From assembly GCA_949825065.1 (NCBI GenBank), contig OX463862.1:14255592-14319591 (forward strand): DNA of 64,000 nucleotides, written 5' to 3'. Position numbers and translations under genes: made by a program. The notes under the pieces are model-generated. The model was given only the letters and a program-made list of their open reading frames with translations, was not told the origin of the DNA and did no database searches. Each line of letters opens with the position of its first letter. Position 1 is the stretch's first letter. This document shows, piece by piece, positions 41,188 through 51,914 of the stretch. This stretch comes from Odontocerum albicorne (Eukaryota; Arthropoda; Insecta; Trichoptera; Odontoceridae).

Positions 41188-42010
41188 GTTTTATTTATTT
41201 TACACTGACAAGAAATATACATAATTTGCGAAAAAAAACAATAGGTAATTTAATTCGGACACAATTTTAATGGATCTGGGTTTGTTGCCTTTTATATATA
41301 TATACAGTATTCACCAGAATATCACAAAAATATTTAGAAATAGCTACTTACTTTGTGCTCTCCTTTATTAATACAAATAACGTAATATAAACAAAACATT
41401 AAGGACAATACTTTGCCTCTGGGGTTGAGTAGCCCCGCATCAACATGTATGAAGCGTTTAATTCTGCAAAGCAACTTGCATCTCGTTCTACTAATGAGGT
41501 CATATGTTTTCTATATCTCAATATCTATCCATAAAATTCCCACAAAATTCTCAAAGATTATTAAATAATTTTAAAACGATAACTGTAATTTATTATTAAT
41601 ACTGCTTTTGTATCTTCATGTTAGTTTAAGATAAAGTTTTGTATTATTTGTCAATAATTTTAAGTACTTGTATAACCTGTCACGTATTCATTTGTATATA
41701 AAGACACTGTTGTGTCGTTAATTAAATAAATAAATATATGTCGTGTCCCCAGTAAACTAGGTTTTTGCCTGTATCTCACTGAGGACATATAGCGTGAAAA
41801 AATAAATCGATATTTCTTTCCGATTTTGGATTATGTAAAACCCCGTTGCACATTCTCATTAACCTGACAAACAGTGAGACTCAATTACATATGATATTTA
41901 TACAGTATACATCACGTGAAATCAAACACATCACACTTCATCACTCCAGACAGAGCAAAACATTCATCCCACAATATACGGCACACAATCATAAAGCCAA
42001 AGAAAAAGAA
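41188..42010 (-). mobile_element. LINE A 3' end, split by another retroposon
   Basis: Plus text TTTATTTATTTTACACTGAC, GACACAATTTTAATGGATCT and GGGTTTGTTGCCTTTTATA (to 41302) is the extreme 3' end; 41737 onward (GTCGTGTCCCCAGTAAACTA ... CCCGTTGCACATTCTCATTA) is the adjoining part. The two pieces join if 41303-41736 is removed. Confidence 0.75.
41303..41736 (+). mobile_element. Nested retroposon of unknown family
   Basis: About 434 bp inserted inside LINE A, ending in GTTAATTAAATAAATAAATA, a LINE-like tail. Contains GGGGTTGAGTAGCCCCGC. One frame gives SPASTCMKRLILQSNLHLV, not recognised. Confidence 0.45.
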
Positions 42011-42134
42011 CATTTATACAAAAATATAAATATAGATAATTAGTAATAATGATCTTTGCCTGCTTCAAAGTGTTAAAGATACACATATGATTGGTGTATG
42101 CAGTTTTAGGAAGCAATTTAAGACAACCCTTTGT

Positions 42135-42235
42135 GGAAGGTCTTATCCAAATTTATGATTATATATGAACACTACACACATATGCTACACTCCACCTAAT
42201 ACCGAACGTGTTACTATCACACGTAGAAAGATCAT
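42135..42235 (+). repeat. Repeat P, uninterrupted copy
   Basis: Matches 28960-29125 minus its insert: GGTCTTATCCAAATTTATGA, TTATATATGAACACTACAC, CGTGTTACTATCACACGTAG. Confidence 0.55.
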
Positions 42236-42239
42236 TATT

Positions 42240-42285
42240 AAGGGAAGTCGAATTGCCAAGGCTTCTTTACAATTCGACTTCCCTT
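42240..42285. other. Perfect 16-bp hairpin
   Basis: AAGGGAAGTCGAATTG (42240-42255) and CAATTCGACTTCCCTT (42270-42285) are exact inverted copies separated by 14 nt. Could be a tiny palindromic insertion; not followed by a T-run, so not a terminator-like signal. Confidence 0.8.
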
Positions 42286-42446
42286 GATAACTTTTCTGCC
42301 ATTTCAAAAAAAAAATATGTGCATGTTTTTCTAAACATACGAGTTACCCAATCAAATGGCAACAGTCAACACCTTCTTTTTCTGACACTTAACATACAAT
42401 TTTTTTTGTAATATATTTAATTTGTCTATAATAGTGGGTTCATATC

Positions 42447-42885
42447 CTAAGTTAGAACGGCTTTGAGGAGAGTCTGCTCCCTAAACGGCACTGTATAAAT
42501 TGTTATTTTATTATTTTTATCAATTTTGAGGAGGCGAAAGTTACATGTTTGGATGCAAAATCTGGAGATCTGTTTTTTATACCTACTATCGAATATGTAC
42601 ATATATTTACGTGATATGTGTGTATGTATTTGGAGTAAACGTACCCTCAATTCTGAGGATCGTGATTGCCATGGTCACCAACCAGCCCTCTTCAATACAA
42701 GCGATATTTTGCCTTATCTAGCACCTCCTAAAATGAGCATTTCGTGCCTTTGTTCTTCACGTCAGTTTTGCTTCTTGACAACCCGCGAATTCCGTGTCTA
42801 CTCAAGTGGTTCTAAGCCCGAAGGCTCGATTGATGGGACTGAAAACAATATTGACTCCCGTTCACGCTGTTCAATATGTTAGAAT
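42447..42885 (-). pseudogene. Possible RTE-type 3' end
   Basis: Minus strand near 42660-42780 contains TGGTGACCATGGCAATCACG then ATCCTCAG, with upstream AAGGCACGAAATGCTC, resembling the GDHGNHDPQN end of RTE LINEs. The plus-strand 118-codon frame (42526-42882) has no recognised domain. Confidence 0.35.
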
Positions 42886-43079
42886 CACTAGTTACGATAT
42901 GTTGAAGTACACTACAAGAATGAGAAATGATTTTCAGATCTCCATATGAAATAAAAAAGAACTTGTACAGTTCAGTTCAGTTCGATCCCACCCCCCACCC
43001 CACACAGTTATGGGTATCAAAATCCCACCCTCACCTCACACAGTTATGTGTAACGAAATCCCACCCACCCCACACAGTT

Positions 43080-43292
43080 ATGGGGAACAAAATAAGTCTC
43101 CATCCAGCGCGATCTTCACAAGAAGATATAAATCATATGTACTTGTTTATGAGCGCGACGTCACGTAGTGACGAAGAACGAACTGACCAAAAGGACTCCT
43201 CCAGTAGCAACACATCTAACCCTTTTAATCCCAACATATTTTACATAAAATGTGCGAAAAATCCCAATAATTTTTTGGCAAAAAAACAGTAG
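43080..43292 (+). CDS. Unrecognised 70-codon frame, copy 1
   Basis: ATG-initiated: MGNKISLHPARSSQEDINHM, YLFMSATSRSDEERTDQKDS, SSSNTSNPFNPNIFYIKCAK, NPNNFLAKKQ. Serine- and charge-rich, no signal peptide or membrane segment. The last third is encoded by the piggyBac-like end. Probably not a gene, but the identical-length second copy at 43522 keeps the frame. Confidence 0.2.
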   Translation: MGNKISLHPARSSQEDINHMYLFMSATSRSDEERTDQKDSSSSNTSNPFNPNIFYIKCAKNPNNFLAKKQ

Positions 43293-43521
43293 TTTATATT
43301 TTATTTTTTATCTCAGTTAATATTTAGTTTTAACCCCTAATTTTTTTGTGGAGACCTCTCTGTAGAGTGTAAAATAATAAGTAATTTTCATACTTCAAAA
43401 AATATTTTTTTTTGTGGGATTTTTCCCGTACACCAGTTGGGGCCGATAATCCCACCAAACAAAATCCCACCCTCACCTCACACAGTTATGTGGCACGAAA
43501 TCCTCCTCACCCCATACAGTT

Positions 43522-43734
43522 ATGGGGAACAAAATAAGTCTCCATCCAGCGCGATCTTCACAAGAAGATATAAATCATCTGTACTTGTTTATGAGCGCGA
43601 CGTCACGTAGTGACGAAGAACGAACTGACCAAAAGGACTCCTCCAGTAGCAACACATCGAACCCTTTTAATCCCAACATATTTTACATAAAATGTGCGAA
43701 ACATCCCGATAATTTTCTGGCAAAAAAACAGTAG
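43522..43734 (+). CDS. Unrecognised 70-codon frame, copy 2
   Basis: Same frame and length as 43080-43292; only a few residues differ (M20 to L, N61 to H, N63 to D). No indels or stops separate the copies, which a recent duplication alone can explain. Confidence 0.2.
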   Translation: MGNKISLHPARSSQEDINHLYLFMSATSRSDEERTDQKDSSSSNTSNPFNPNIFYIKCAKHPDNFLAKKQ

Positions 43735-43919
43735 TTTATATTTTATTTTTTATCTCAGTGAATATTTAGTTTTGAAATCTATTTTTTTGTGGAGACCTCC
43801 CTGTAGAGTGTGAAATAATAAGTAATTTTCATACTTCATAAAAAAAAAAATTGTGGGATTTTTTGCGTACACCAGTTGGGGCCGATAATCGGCCCCGTGG
43901 GATTAAAAGGGCTAAGCGT

Positions 43920-44640
43920 GAAAATAATAGTAGCGACTGGCAACAGCGGACTTAAGGTCTGACAACACGGGAGAAGAAAAATTACTCGCAGTGCAGTCAA
44001 TACGCTAAGAAAGCGGCTTAAGGCCTAGAAGTCTGACAGTCTAGCAAGTTGCTAGTACTTTCACAGAAAATTCTGAATGCAGCACAATTATCCTTTGAAA
44101 CCACTAGATCGGAGTAGGCAATCGGTCCGAAGATGAACCGATGTAAGGCTAAGTAGAGATCATGACATGACAATACCACAAAATATGACCAGCGAATTGA
44201 TCCAGATGGCCGCGAAAATTACAACAGAGTAAAGGGACAAGATTAAAGCTCCCATTAAAATTGTACAATTTTGCATACTTTTTTTATGATCGTGTCTTAA
44301 CAGCTTTATTAAGAGACACACAAAATAGCATTTCCACTCACTAATTGGACACACGTCTCGCTCCGGGTGGCAGTCCATGCGGTGGGGGACTCACTAAGTA
44401 TTGTAATTATGGTAAAAACGGGTACCCACCAGCTCGATATGAATCGGTCAATTATGGTAAGCACTAAGAGCATTGTGTGGATTGCGTGCTGAGGGGAGGG
44501 GAATCGAATTCAACTGACCGAGAAATTGGATGATTTTGTAATTTTATAAACCTACAATGTGTCGTTATGACATTAACGTATCGAAATTTATGACTTTAAG
44601 TTGTATATATAGTTTAAGAATATTCGTTTTATATAATTGT
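43920..44640. other. No recognised feature
   Basis: Mixed-composition DNA without a recognised repeat. The 72-codon minus frame at 44160-44378 has one hydrophobic segment but no recognised domain. Confidence 0.4.
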
Positions 44641-44646
44641 AAACAG

Positions 44647-44820
44647 TACAGCTTGGCAGTTTTATTGTCATATAACAATCTCTCTCTCAACCAACCAGAA
44701 ATGAGTTAAATAAGTCTTACGTGTAAACCAGACTGGAACCTTTTATAAAAACATTTGGATAGGAACGGAGTTCGAAGCTTTGGATTGGAAGATAAACGTC
44801 TTACTAATTAGGGCACAGAA
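44647..44820 (-). mobile_element. SINE D copy, diverged
   Basis: Plus text CAGCTTGGCAGTTTTATTG, CTCAACCAACCAGAAATGAG, AAACCAGACTGGAACCTTTT and AAGATAAACGTCTTACTAAT. The B-box region is mutated. Confidence 0.65.
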
Positions 44821-44899
44821 GTCTATCGTCACAGAATCTTCCATTGGTATGTATGTTTTTTCAGGTGTGTACTGTTTTGTGGCACATAAAACGAAAAAA

Positions 44900-45145
44900 T
44901 GAAAAAAGGCGTAACTAAACAAATATGCAGTGCAAATATGAGAAGGCTTGGTAAAGGAAGACCAAGGTAAGAATGGTTGGATCAAGTGTATATTTTAAAA
45001 GAAAGAAATGTCAACAGTTAGAGAAATCGTAGGATGTATAGGAAAGTGTATGGATATAGAAGAGGCGAAAGAAAGTTTGGCGTTCTATCCTTTCGGCCTA
45101 CCCTGACAGGGAGACATCGTGTTGGTATATATGTATGTACATACT
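44900..45145 (+). mobile_element. RTE-E C-terminal fragment
   Basis: AACTAAACAAATATGCAGTG, GGAAGACCAAGGTAAGAATG, GTTGGATCAAGTGTATATTT, and the end CCTACCCTGACAGGGAGACA with TGTTGGTATATATGTATG. Confidence 0.65.
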
Positions 45146-45489
45146 ATATATACAACAATAGTAATAACAATGCAAAACAACAACGTCATCATACTGTCGT
45201 GTAGCTCATGCCTGAGCATCGTGACTCCCATAATAACGTCTGATCACTCCTCTCCATCCAACAACGTAAGTGTAGTGATAATATATTTTGATCACTAATT
45301 AATGTTTAATTTTAAATTTACTTTCCCTAACCTACTTAGTAAAAGTTAACTAACACACTACAGATGGTATAAAATCATAAGTGACTGTGGATTGATTATT
45401 TTCAAAACAACGTTTCTTTCTCCATATTCACTCTTAATAGTTTACATTTACTGTACAAGCTACTCCCACTGGTATACATTCAACGATAG

Positions 45490-46075
45490 TGTAATAGTTT
45501 ATTTATTTATTTAACGCTTTTATTGCAATACAATCTGGCGGGTTTATTGCCAGTTGGCAATCTCTTCCAACCAACCAGACAAAAGTAAATTAAGTAACTT
45601 ACGTGGTCGCATAAATCAGTCAAATGACTATCCATCCCCACGAAATCCATTAACATATACGCGAGAACATGCCCACGAACCCCACAAAGATGGACAATCA
45701 TCCGAACATTATTTTTCATATAAAGTGAGATATCATCAATCAAAAGGAAAGGAAAGGATGGTGGAGAGGAAAGGAAAAGAAAAATCAGGAATGAAACACG
45801 TTATTTTACTGACTAGAAATTAAGAGTTTTTTCAGTCGCTTCTTAAAGCATGCCAAGGACGGAGCGAGTCTTATATTGGTTTGTAACTGATTCCAGAGTC
45901 TCACTGCACGGACAGTAAAGGACGACGTAAAGAAAGAGGAGCGGTGAACTGGAAAGGCCAATAAACAATCTCTGTTTGAGCGTAGCGCTAATCCATGATT
46001 GGAAAGACGCTGAAAATTTTCGGCGAGATAAGAGGGTGCGGCGGGACAGTTAAGGATATTATACAATAGAGACAG
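45490..46075 (-). mobile_element. LINE B 3' copy
   Basis: Full tail (TTTATTTATTTAACGCTTTT, AATCTGGCGGGTTTATTGCC), 3' UTR and an 86-codon frame (45806-46066): NILNCPAAPSYLAENFQRLS, NHGLALRSNRDCLLAFPVHR, SSFFTSSFTVRAVRLWNQLQ, TNIRLAPSLACFKKRLKKLL, ending ISSQ and stop. This gives the natural C-terminus of the LINE B protein. Truncated upstream. Confidence 0.85.
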
Positions 46076-46284
46076 TTATGTACAACGAATGGATGATAGA
46101 AAACTACAATGAATGGATACAAGACAGTCTTCAGTTTTTTTATTAGAAACTTTTAAATAGAAATTCTAACAATAGTCAACTCAATTTGTACCCATGAAAC
46201 GTCGTTTCCTCTATTTACTCCTTCAAATATACTGCCCATTCCCCCTTTGTGAACCCAAGTAATAACATAAGACGTTCTCCCTTA

Positions 46285-46473
46285 TTGCATTACCTAGCCC
46301 AGCCGCCATTTTGTGTCGGGCTCGGCGCCATATTAGATTTATTTTGGCGGGAAATAGAGTAAGTATATCTCGTTCCGGTCTAGGCTAGATACGGTCATTT
46401 CCGGTGCGTTTACCCGACAAATTTACTGTCAATATCCGGGTATTTTAGAGGTCTGCTAACAGATTTATTTCAG
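46285..46473 (+). promoter_or_regulatory. Promoter-like patch with possible 5' exon/intron
   Basis: GCCGCCATTTTGTGTCGGGC (a YY1-like CCGCCATTTT), GGCGCCATATTAG and TTTTGGCGGGAAAT lie within 70 bp. These are followed by AGA|GTAAGTAT, a good splice donor at 46359, and 115 bp on by CTAAC then TTTATTTCAG, a good acceptor at 46472-46473. The combination resembles a TSS with a short first intron, but no host protein can be tied to it. Confidence 0.25.
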
Positions 46474-46481
46474 ATCCATTT

Positions 46482-46694
46482 TTGATAGATTTTAAGATCC
46501 AATATATTGAGTTCAGATTTACAACAATACATTCATTTATTTATATAGTGCCTCTCAATGTATCTAAATTGGCGATGCGGACATATTTAAGAGTAACGCT
46601 TGGAGAAAACGTTATCTTCCGACCCATTAATCAAGTCTTCGGATTAAAAACTACTGAAGTAGATCCGGAAATCGAAGTTCGTCATCATACGTGA
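46482..46694 (+). CDS. Unrecognised 70-codon frame after the putative acceptor
   Basis: MIDFKIQYIEFRFTTIHSFI, YIVPLNVSKLAMRTYLRVTL, GENVIFRPINQVFGLKTTEV, DPEIEVRHHT. No known domain. Its only support is lying 9 bp downstream of a plausible splice acceptor; may be chance. Confidence 0.15.
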   Translation: MIDFKIQYIEFRFTTIHSFIYIVPLNVSKLAMRTYLRVTLGENVIFRPINQVFGLKTTEVDPEIEVRHHT

Positions 46695-46814
46695 TGGAAT
46701 TACTACCACACATAAAAACGTAACAATACTCACACACGCCTAGCACGCTTGAGTATTGCCACTAGACAAATTAACTTACCTGCTTCGGACTAGTTTTTCA
46801 ATCTTATTTTTTTG

Positions 46815-46882
46815 GGTATTGAAACCGAAACCCCCGATTCGAAGTCAACTGTCCCACCAACTAGGCCATGGAAGTCGCCTCA
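46815..46882 (-). mobile_element. SINE D-like tRNA head
   Basis: Minus strand CCATGGCCTAGTTGGTGGGA (A box) and GGGGGTTTCGGTTTCAATAC (degraded B box). The body continues only briefly. Confidence 0.5.
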
Positions 46883-47209
46883 AACATGAGAAAGAGAAGA
46901 TTATGTATGACTGGATATATGAATGCCAAAGCGTATGAGAGGCAAAGCTTGTGTCTGTGGATAGGCGTGAAGGTCGAAAGGCGTGGATAGGATGAAAGGC
47001 GAGGAGATCTGTACCTCCTTGCCTACTCAAAAAGGGACACGGCGTGGTTGTAATATTTATTTAAACACTTCAATGTACAGTGTGAAATTTCAAGTGTTTG
47101 TTGTTAAAGGGCAATCTATTGGTATTGGTATAATATTGATTTACAATTTTGTTTCCCGTTTTAGGTGAAATATTTTCACATGAGCTTTATACCATTGAGA
47201 TAAAATGAT

Positions 47210-48160
47210 AAATAAATAAATGTAGGTTTATTGATAGCAACATAATATGTACATATATAAAAATATTCTGAAATTACAGAATAATGTCAAGAAAATACAT
47301 TTAAGAGAGAAATATAAATAAATAAATAAATAAATACAGGTTTATTAATAGCAACATAATATGTACATATATACAAATATCCTGAAATTACAGAAAAATG
47401 TCAAGAAAATACATTTAAGAGAGAAATATAAATAAATAAATAAATACAGGTTTATTGATAGCAACATAGTATGTACATAATACATTTAGATATATTTCAA
47501 GAACACATTAAAAAGAGAATACATTAAAAAACAGAAGCTATCAAAAGGTCTGGGCTCATCTAATAACATCCCCCCGGCCAAGATACACCCCACCAATATA
47601 GGGCGAGCCCAGCCACGGGGACACCAGATGTTTTTCAGCCCACCTTGAACACGCAAAACAAGAAGATAAAAAAACACAGAAAATAAATAGATGACAAAAA
47701 AATACATTCAAGAGAGAAGACATTAAAAGGTCCGGGCTCATCCCACAAACATTCCCCCAGCCGAGATACACCCCACCAATGTAGGGCGAGCCCGACCGCA
47801 AGGGCATCGGGGGGCTTCCATCCCACACACCCGCATATACAGATTAAAGGATAAATAAAAAAAACGAAAACGTATGGTAGAAAACAAAATAAAAAGTAGA
47901 CCCACATACTCGTATACCACCTCAGGTTAACTGTCAGCAAGAACGAAAAAAAAAGCCTCAAAGGAGTCCAAATTTTACAAAATGACAAATGGCAAATGAA
48001 ATAGTTGAAACAATATTGAAATAGTTAGGCAGTAATACATTGAAATAGTTAAGCAGTTTTAAAAGAATGAAGCTATCAAATATAACTGAGCTCATCTTAT
48101 AACATCCTCTCAGTCAAGATAAACCCCCACGAATAGAGGACGAGCCCGGTGTATAAGGTA
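47210..48160 (-). mobile_element. LINE H 3' region with internal tandem modules
   Basis: Plus text starts with three near-identical ~110-bp pieces each headed AAATAAATACAGGTTTATT and ATAGCAACATAATATGTACA (47210-47480). Then come three ~110-230-bp modules with GTCTGGGCTCATCTAATAAC, GAGATACACCCCACCAATGT and AGGGCGAGCCC (47540, 47735, 48090). Reverse-strand non-LTR 3' UTR repeats. A second copy lies at 51915-52260. TACTCGTA at 47907-47914 is absent from that copy. Confidence 0.65.
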
Positions 48161-48542
48161 GAATTAGTTAAAAAGGTTCTATAAAATATAGAATTGGTCA
48201 TGTACCTACAGTAGACCTGCTGGCCGACTGACAAAGAATTCCTATTTTAAGTCAACCAGCTTATCACATGCGTCAATTATCATATATATTCTTGTTAGTG
48301 AAATTACATTTAAACAAAATAAACTTTAAAAACAAATGAGCTTCACACTTTTTAGATTCAAGAAAAAACAAATAATAGCAGCCTGCAACACTACAAATTC
48401 TGCATTTCAACGCTATAACGCACGGTGTAATTCATCAATCGTTATAATACAGCAATTGGGTAACTGCATGTCTAGTTTGGTGGGTATTTTTACTGTAACT
48501 GTTGTTAAGTTCAAGAGGGCTTAGCATGGATTGTTCAACACT

Positions 48543-49174
48543 TTAATCTTTCCCTTCCAGCGCTAAAACAATCCCCGCGTTCCGGTGCTGTGTATTAATT
48601 ATGTTACACATCAATACACATGTAAAAATGAGCGATTTAAAATCGGAAAAATAAGAATATTCATAGCCAATCGCTTAAATTAATTAAATTTCAAGTCAAA
48701 AGCAGTAATAATTGAAATTTAATTGCTGAAAACATGAAAAAAATATCGGACGACGTTCACAAAATGTGTAAGACGACCACCTCGAACGAAAGCACGCTGG
48801 CTACTGAGCGAGTCAAGCGAACGAACTGAGATTCTATTTCTTGCGTTCCCATATACCGAAGTAGAGAGAGAGAGAGAGAGAGACGGGAATAGTGTCGCTT
48901 TCTCGCCCATAGTGTTTTTTAGAATGAATATGCCTACGTCACACACTTGCACACGTTTGATTGTATTGGTGAATTTATTCCCGATTTTCACAAAATATCT
49001 CTGATGTGGCCGATAAGTGCTAATTATTATTAATATTATTTTTTCATTCAATGCGTAAATGTATTACAGAGGAATAACTAAAAACTTAACCCAGTATTTA
49101 TTATATTTATAGAGATATTAAAGTTTTTAGAAGCAATGTGTACTAGTTACACATCACAGGACAGGAAGAGTTAA
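48543..49174. mobile_element. piggyBac-like MITE candidate
   Basis: About 632 bp from TTAATCTTTCCCTTCCAGCG to CAGGACAGGAAGAGTTAA. Ends are weakly inverted (TTAACTCTTCC versus TTAATCTTTCCC) with TTAA at both edges. A partial copy at 36329 supports the left boundary. Contains (GA)n at 48863-48882. The 110-codon minus frame at 48719-49051 has no recognised domain. Confidence 0.45.
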
Positions 49175-49289
49175 AGAGGATTGAAAAAACGTGGAGTCTT
49201 ATTTTAAGCCATTTGAGTCTTAAACGATATTTGAACATTTGTTCATATTTAAAAAAAAATATTATTTAAAAGGCACTTACAAATTATAC

Positions 49290-49785
49290 CATCATCCCAC
49301 TTCCCTGTAAGTGGGTACCAAAGAGGACAGAGCGTCAGACATTCTTATTTCGACACACAACCTTCGCCTCTTCTACACCCATATAACTTCTACGATTTTT
49401 CTGACTCTCTACAACTCCTTCTTTCATAATATCCTCCAATTCCTCTACCACACTTTCCGTTCTCATTTGCACTGTATATTTATTTTGTTAGTTCACTCAT
49501 TCGTTCGGCTCCTCAGTGTTTTTTTCAAGTTCACGTTTCACTATCATACATTAAAGTTAATACTTAAGTAGATTTTGACTATCCGGTCCAAGTATGTATA
49601 GTTAAGTACCATATTGACTTTCTTTCTTACCCATCGCTACACGTGTTCAATATCCCTTTTAACTCTTTCGTCGTCTGAGAAAATACTACCTAAATAATTA
49701 AATTCCTTAACTTCTTGCAACTTTTTATTTTTCCCCCACAAAGCTCATTTACTTTTCGTTTCACATTTTTCTATCAATTTATTTT
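49290..49785 (-). mobile_element. RTE-E C-terminal fragment, long
   Basis: Plus text CACTTCCCTGTAAGTGGGTA, GACAGAGCGTCAGACATTCT, CGCCTCTTCTACACCCATAT, ATTTGCACTGTATATTTATT, AAGTTCACGTTTCACTATCA and GCTACACGTGTTCAATATCC. It extends further upstream in the coding region than most copies; no open frame. Confidence 0.65.
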
Positions 49786-50200
49786 TATTTATTTATTTTA
49801 CACATGAAAAGAAATATACCTTCATCATTTGTGAAAAAATAAAAGGTAATTTAATTAGGACACCCAATTTTAATGGATCTGGGTTTGTTGTCTTTCATTT
49901 GTCGCGTCCCCAGTAAACTAGGCTTTTGCCTGTATCTCACTGAGGACATATAGCATGAAAAAATAAATCGATACTTCTTTCCGATTGCTGATTATACAAA
50001 AAACCCCTTGCACATACTCATCCACCTGACAAACAGTGACACTCGATTACACATGTATACATCACGTGAAATCAAACTCCTCACACTTCATCACTCCAGA
50101 CAGATCAAAAACATTCACCCCACAATGTACCGCACATAATCATAAAAATAAAAATACAAAACCATAAAAAAACACCACACTCAAGAGCTCACATAAACTT
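49786..50200 (-). mobile_element. LINE A 3' copy
   Basis: Plus text TTTTATTTATTTATTTTACA, CATTTGTGAAAAAATAAAAG, TGGATCTGGGTTTGTTGTCT, CCCCAGTAAACTAGGCTTTT, GACAAACAGTGACACTCGAT and CCACAATGTACCGCACATAA. Confined to the 3' UTR and end of the coding part. Confidence 0.8.
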
Positions 50201-50288
50201 TATTATACTTACATGTAAAGAAATATGATAACGTCATCTTCGGCTTGGAGATAGAAGGGGATATTGGGATTGTATGTCTGATGTAGAG

Positions 50289-50993
50289 CAGTGTTCCCCA
50301 ACCGGTGGTCCGCGGCCCGGTGCCGGGCCGCAGAGACTTTCTGCCGGGCCGCAAACAATATGTCAAATTTCAAGAAATTCGCCATGTAAAAATATTAAAT
50401 ATTGGATTTTTTTCGCTTGCACGTTGACTTGTATTTTTAGTAATTGTTAAACAAATATAATTGGTATGATAATGCGACACGATGGTCGCTGGTTTTCTCA
50501 GAATGGACAGTCATAAATCTTCTCAGATACACTTAGGGAGAACGGAAATATTTGCTCTTGGATAGTGAACTCGGATGCAAAACCCTACCTAAATATATTT
50601 CCAAGAATTTCATAATATATAATTGTTTTCATTTTGGAATGGACCGGTGAGAGTAACAGTACATACAAGTAAAATAATGTCAGAGACAGCACTGCAACCA
50701 AGAATTCCCAATATATTAGCAAAGATGCAACAGCAGGTTTCGCATTAGTTTGTTAAAAAAAACCCCATTGTTTTTGTTAAATTTTAATTGTATCAGACAA
50801 TGTTACAATTAAAATTGTTTAGCTGTTATATGTATATTTGTTAATTATAGTTACATACTCGTATGTCCATCCGTCACATAAGATTAAAAAAATATTAAAT
50901 AAAAAAAAACATTTTTATTTCAGTATTAGTGGTCCGCGAAAAAAAAATCCTTTTTTTACCGGTCCACAGGTCTAAAAAGGTTGGGGAACACTG
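50289..50993. mobile_element. Non-autonomous hAT element with 8-bp TSD
   Basis: 705 bp with inverted ends CAGTGTTCCCCAACCGGTGG and (right) AAAAAGGTTGGGGAACACTG. It is flanked by a perfect 8-bp duplication, ATGTAGAG at 50281-50288 and 50994-51001. Ends, TSD length and the CAGTGTTCCCCAACC motif fit the hAT superfamily. No transposase segment is recognisable inside. Confidence 0.9.
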
Positions 50994-51100
50994 ATGTAGA
51001 GGACAGAAAGGCTAAGAAAATGATGAGTGCAGAAGAACAAATCTTTCTCAACAGAAGAATCACTAATAAAGTACACTAAGCAAAAAAGAGTAAGACTCAC

Positions 51101-51136
51101 CTGCCAGGCGTTGCTCTCGAGTGTCAGGAAGGACAT
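51101..51136 (-). CDS. Possible small first coding exon with splice donor
   Basis: Minus strand ATG (51136-51134) then SFLTLESNAWQ, ending GGCAG|GTGAGTCTTAC, an almost ideal donor at 51100. The local composition is richer in G+C than its surroundings. The same frame upstream (AEDVQTS) meets a TGA at 51175, so this would be a first coding exon or the end of one. The downstream exon is not in the window as far as I can see. Chance cannot be excluded. Confidence 0.25.
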
Positions 51137-51384
51137 GCTGGTCTGCACGTCTTCGGCGTCTGTCGTCTTTGGTCAGTTCTTCCAACCTCACTCATATACA
51201 CTTCAAATGTATATACCTCAAGAACTATCAAACACTTGGCTCATTTTTATCACAGTGTTTAAATGTTTTAGCACACTGAGCAGTTTTGAGTTTTTACAAG
51301 TTAACTTTTTTTAGTTAAGCACTCTGGAAAATATTTTAACTTACATCAATTATATTATTATGTGATTGGATTTATATTTTATTG

Positions 51385-51590
51385 TATTACACTTTCGTTG
51401 TATTCAGTACAACTTGGAAGGCTTACTGCTATGTGGTAATCTCTTCCAGTCAACGAGAAATATATTAACGAGGCCTTAAGTAAAAATCAGACTGCAACCC
51501 CCTTTTTTTATTCTGGACTCCAGCGGGATTTGAACCCGTAATCTCGGAGTTGGGAGATCAACGTCTTACAAACTAGGTTACAGAGATCGT
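51385..51590 (-). mobile_element. SINE D copy
   Basis: Minus strand head with CCTAGTTTGTAAGACGTTG and GATTACGGGTTCAAATCCCG (B box region), body GGGTTGCAGTCTGATTTTTA and LINE B-type tail (plus text TACAACTTGGAAGGCTTACT). Confidence 0.75.
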
Positions 51591-51914
51591 CAATTATATA
51601 TGTGGTAGCTTGGGATATAAATATTTGTAAGGATATGAATATTTCAACTAAGTGTAAGTATTTAGGACAAATACTCGTATATTAAATTTGCGAGAAGGGC
51701 ACATATACGAGTATGAGATATTTACAAGTCCCAATTGGGTAAACTTTTAAACTTTTTCATAAAAATCAATTTTTGTACTGGCACTAAATAGCTTCCTTAT
51801 ATAAATTGAACGTATATATTTGCTAGAGAAACCCAACCTTAAAACATATTGTGATAAGGGATGAATGTAAACTTATTGTAATTTGTTTAGTAAAACATTG
51901 TTTATTCCACTTAA

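Larger units (their letters stand above)
43000..43915 (+). repeat. Tandem duplicated block with piggyBac-like end
   Basis: Two ~440-bp units (about 43030-43470 and 43475-43895). Both contain CACACAGTTATGGGGAACAA, CAGCGCGATCTTCACAAGAA and CCCTTTTAATCCCAACATAT. The second unit ends GGGGCCGATAATCGGCCCC then GTGGGATTAAAAGGGCTAAG. AACCCTTTTAATCCC and its complement GGGATTAAAAGGG as outer ends resemble piggyBac-type termini, suggesting a MITE caught up in the duplication. Confidence 0.6.

Noticed and set aside
42526..42882. 118-codon plus-strand frame
   Set aside because: No domain recognised; the opposite strand resembles an RTE 3' end, so it is probably a shadow.
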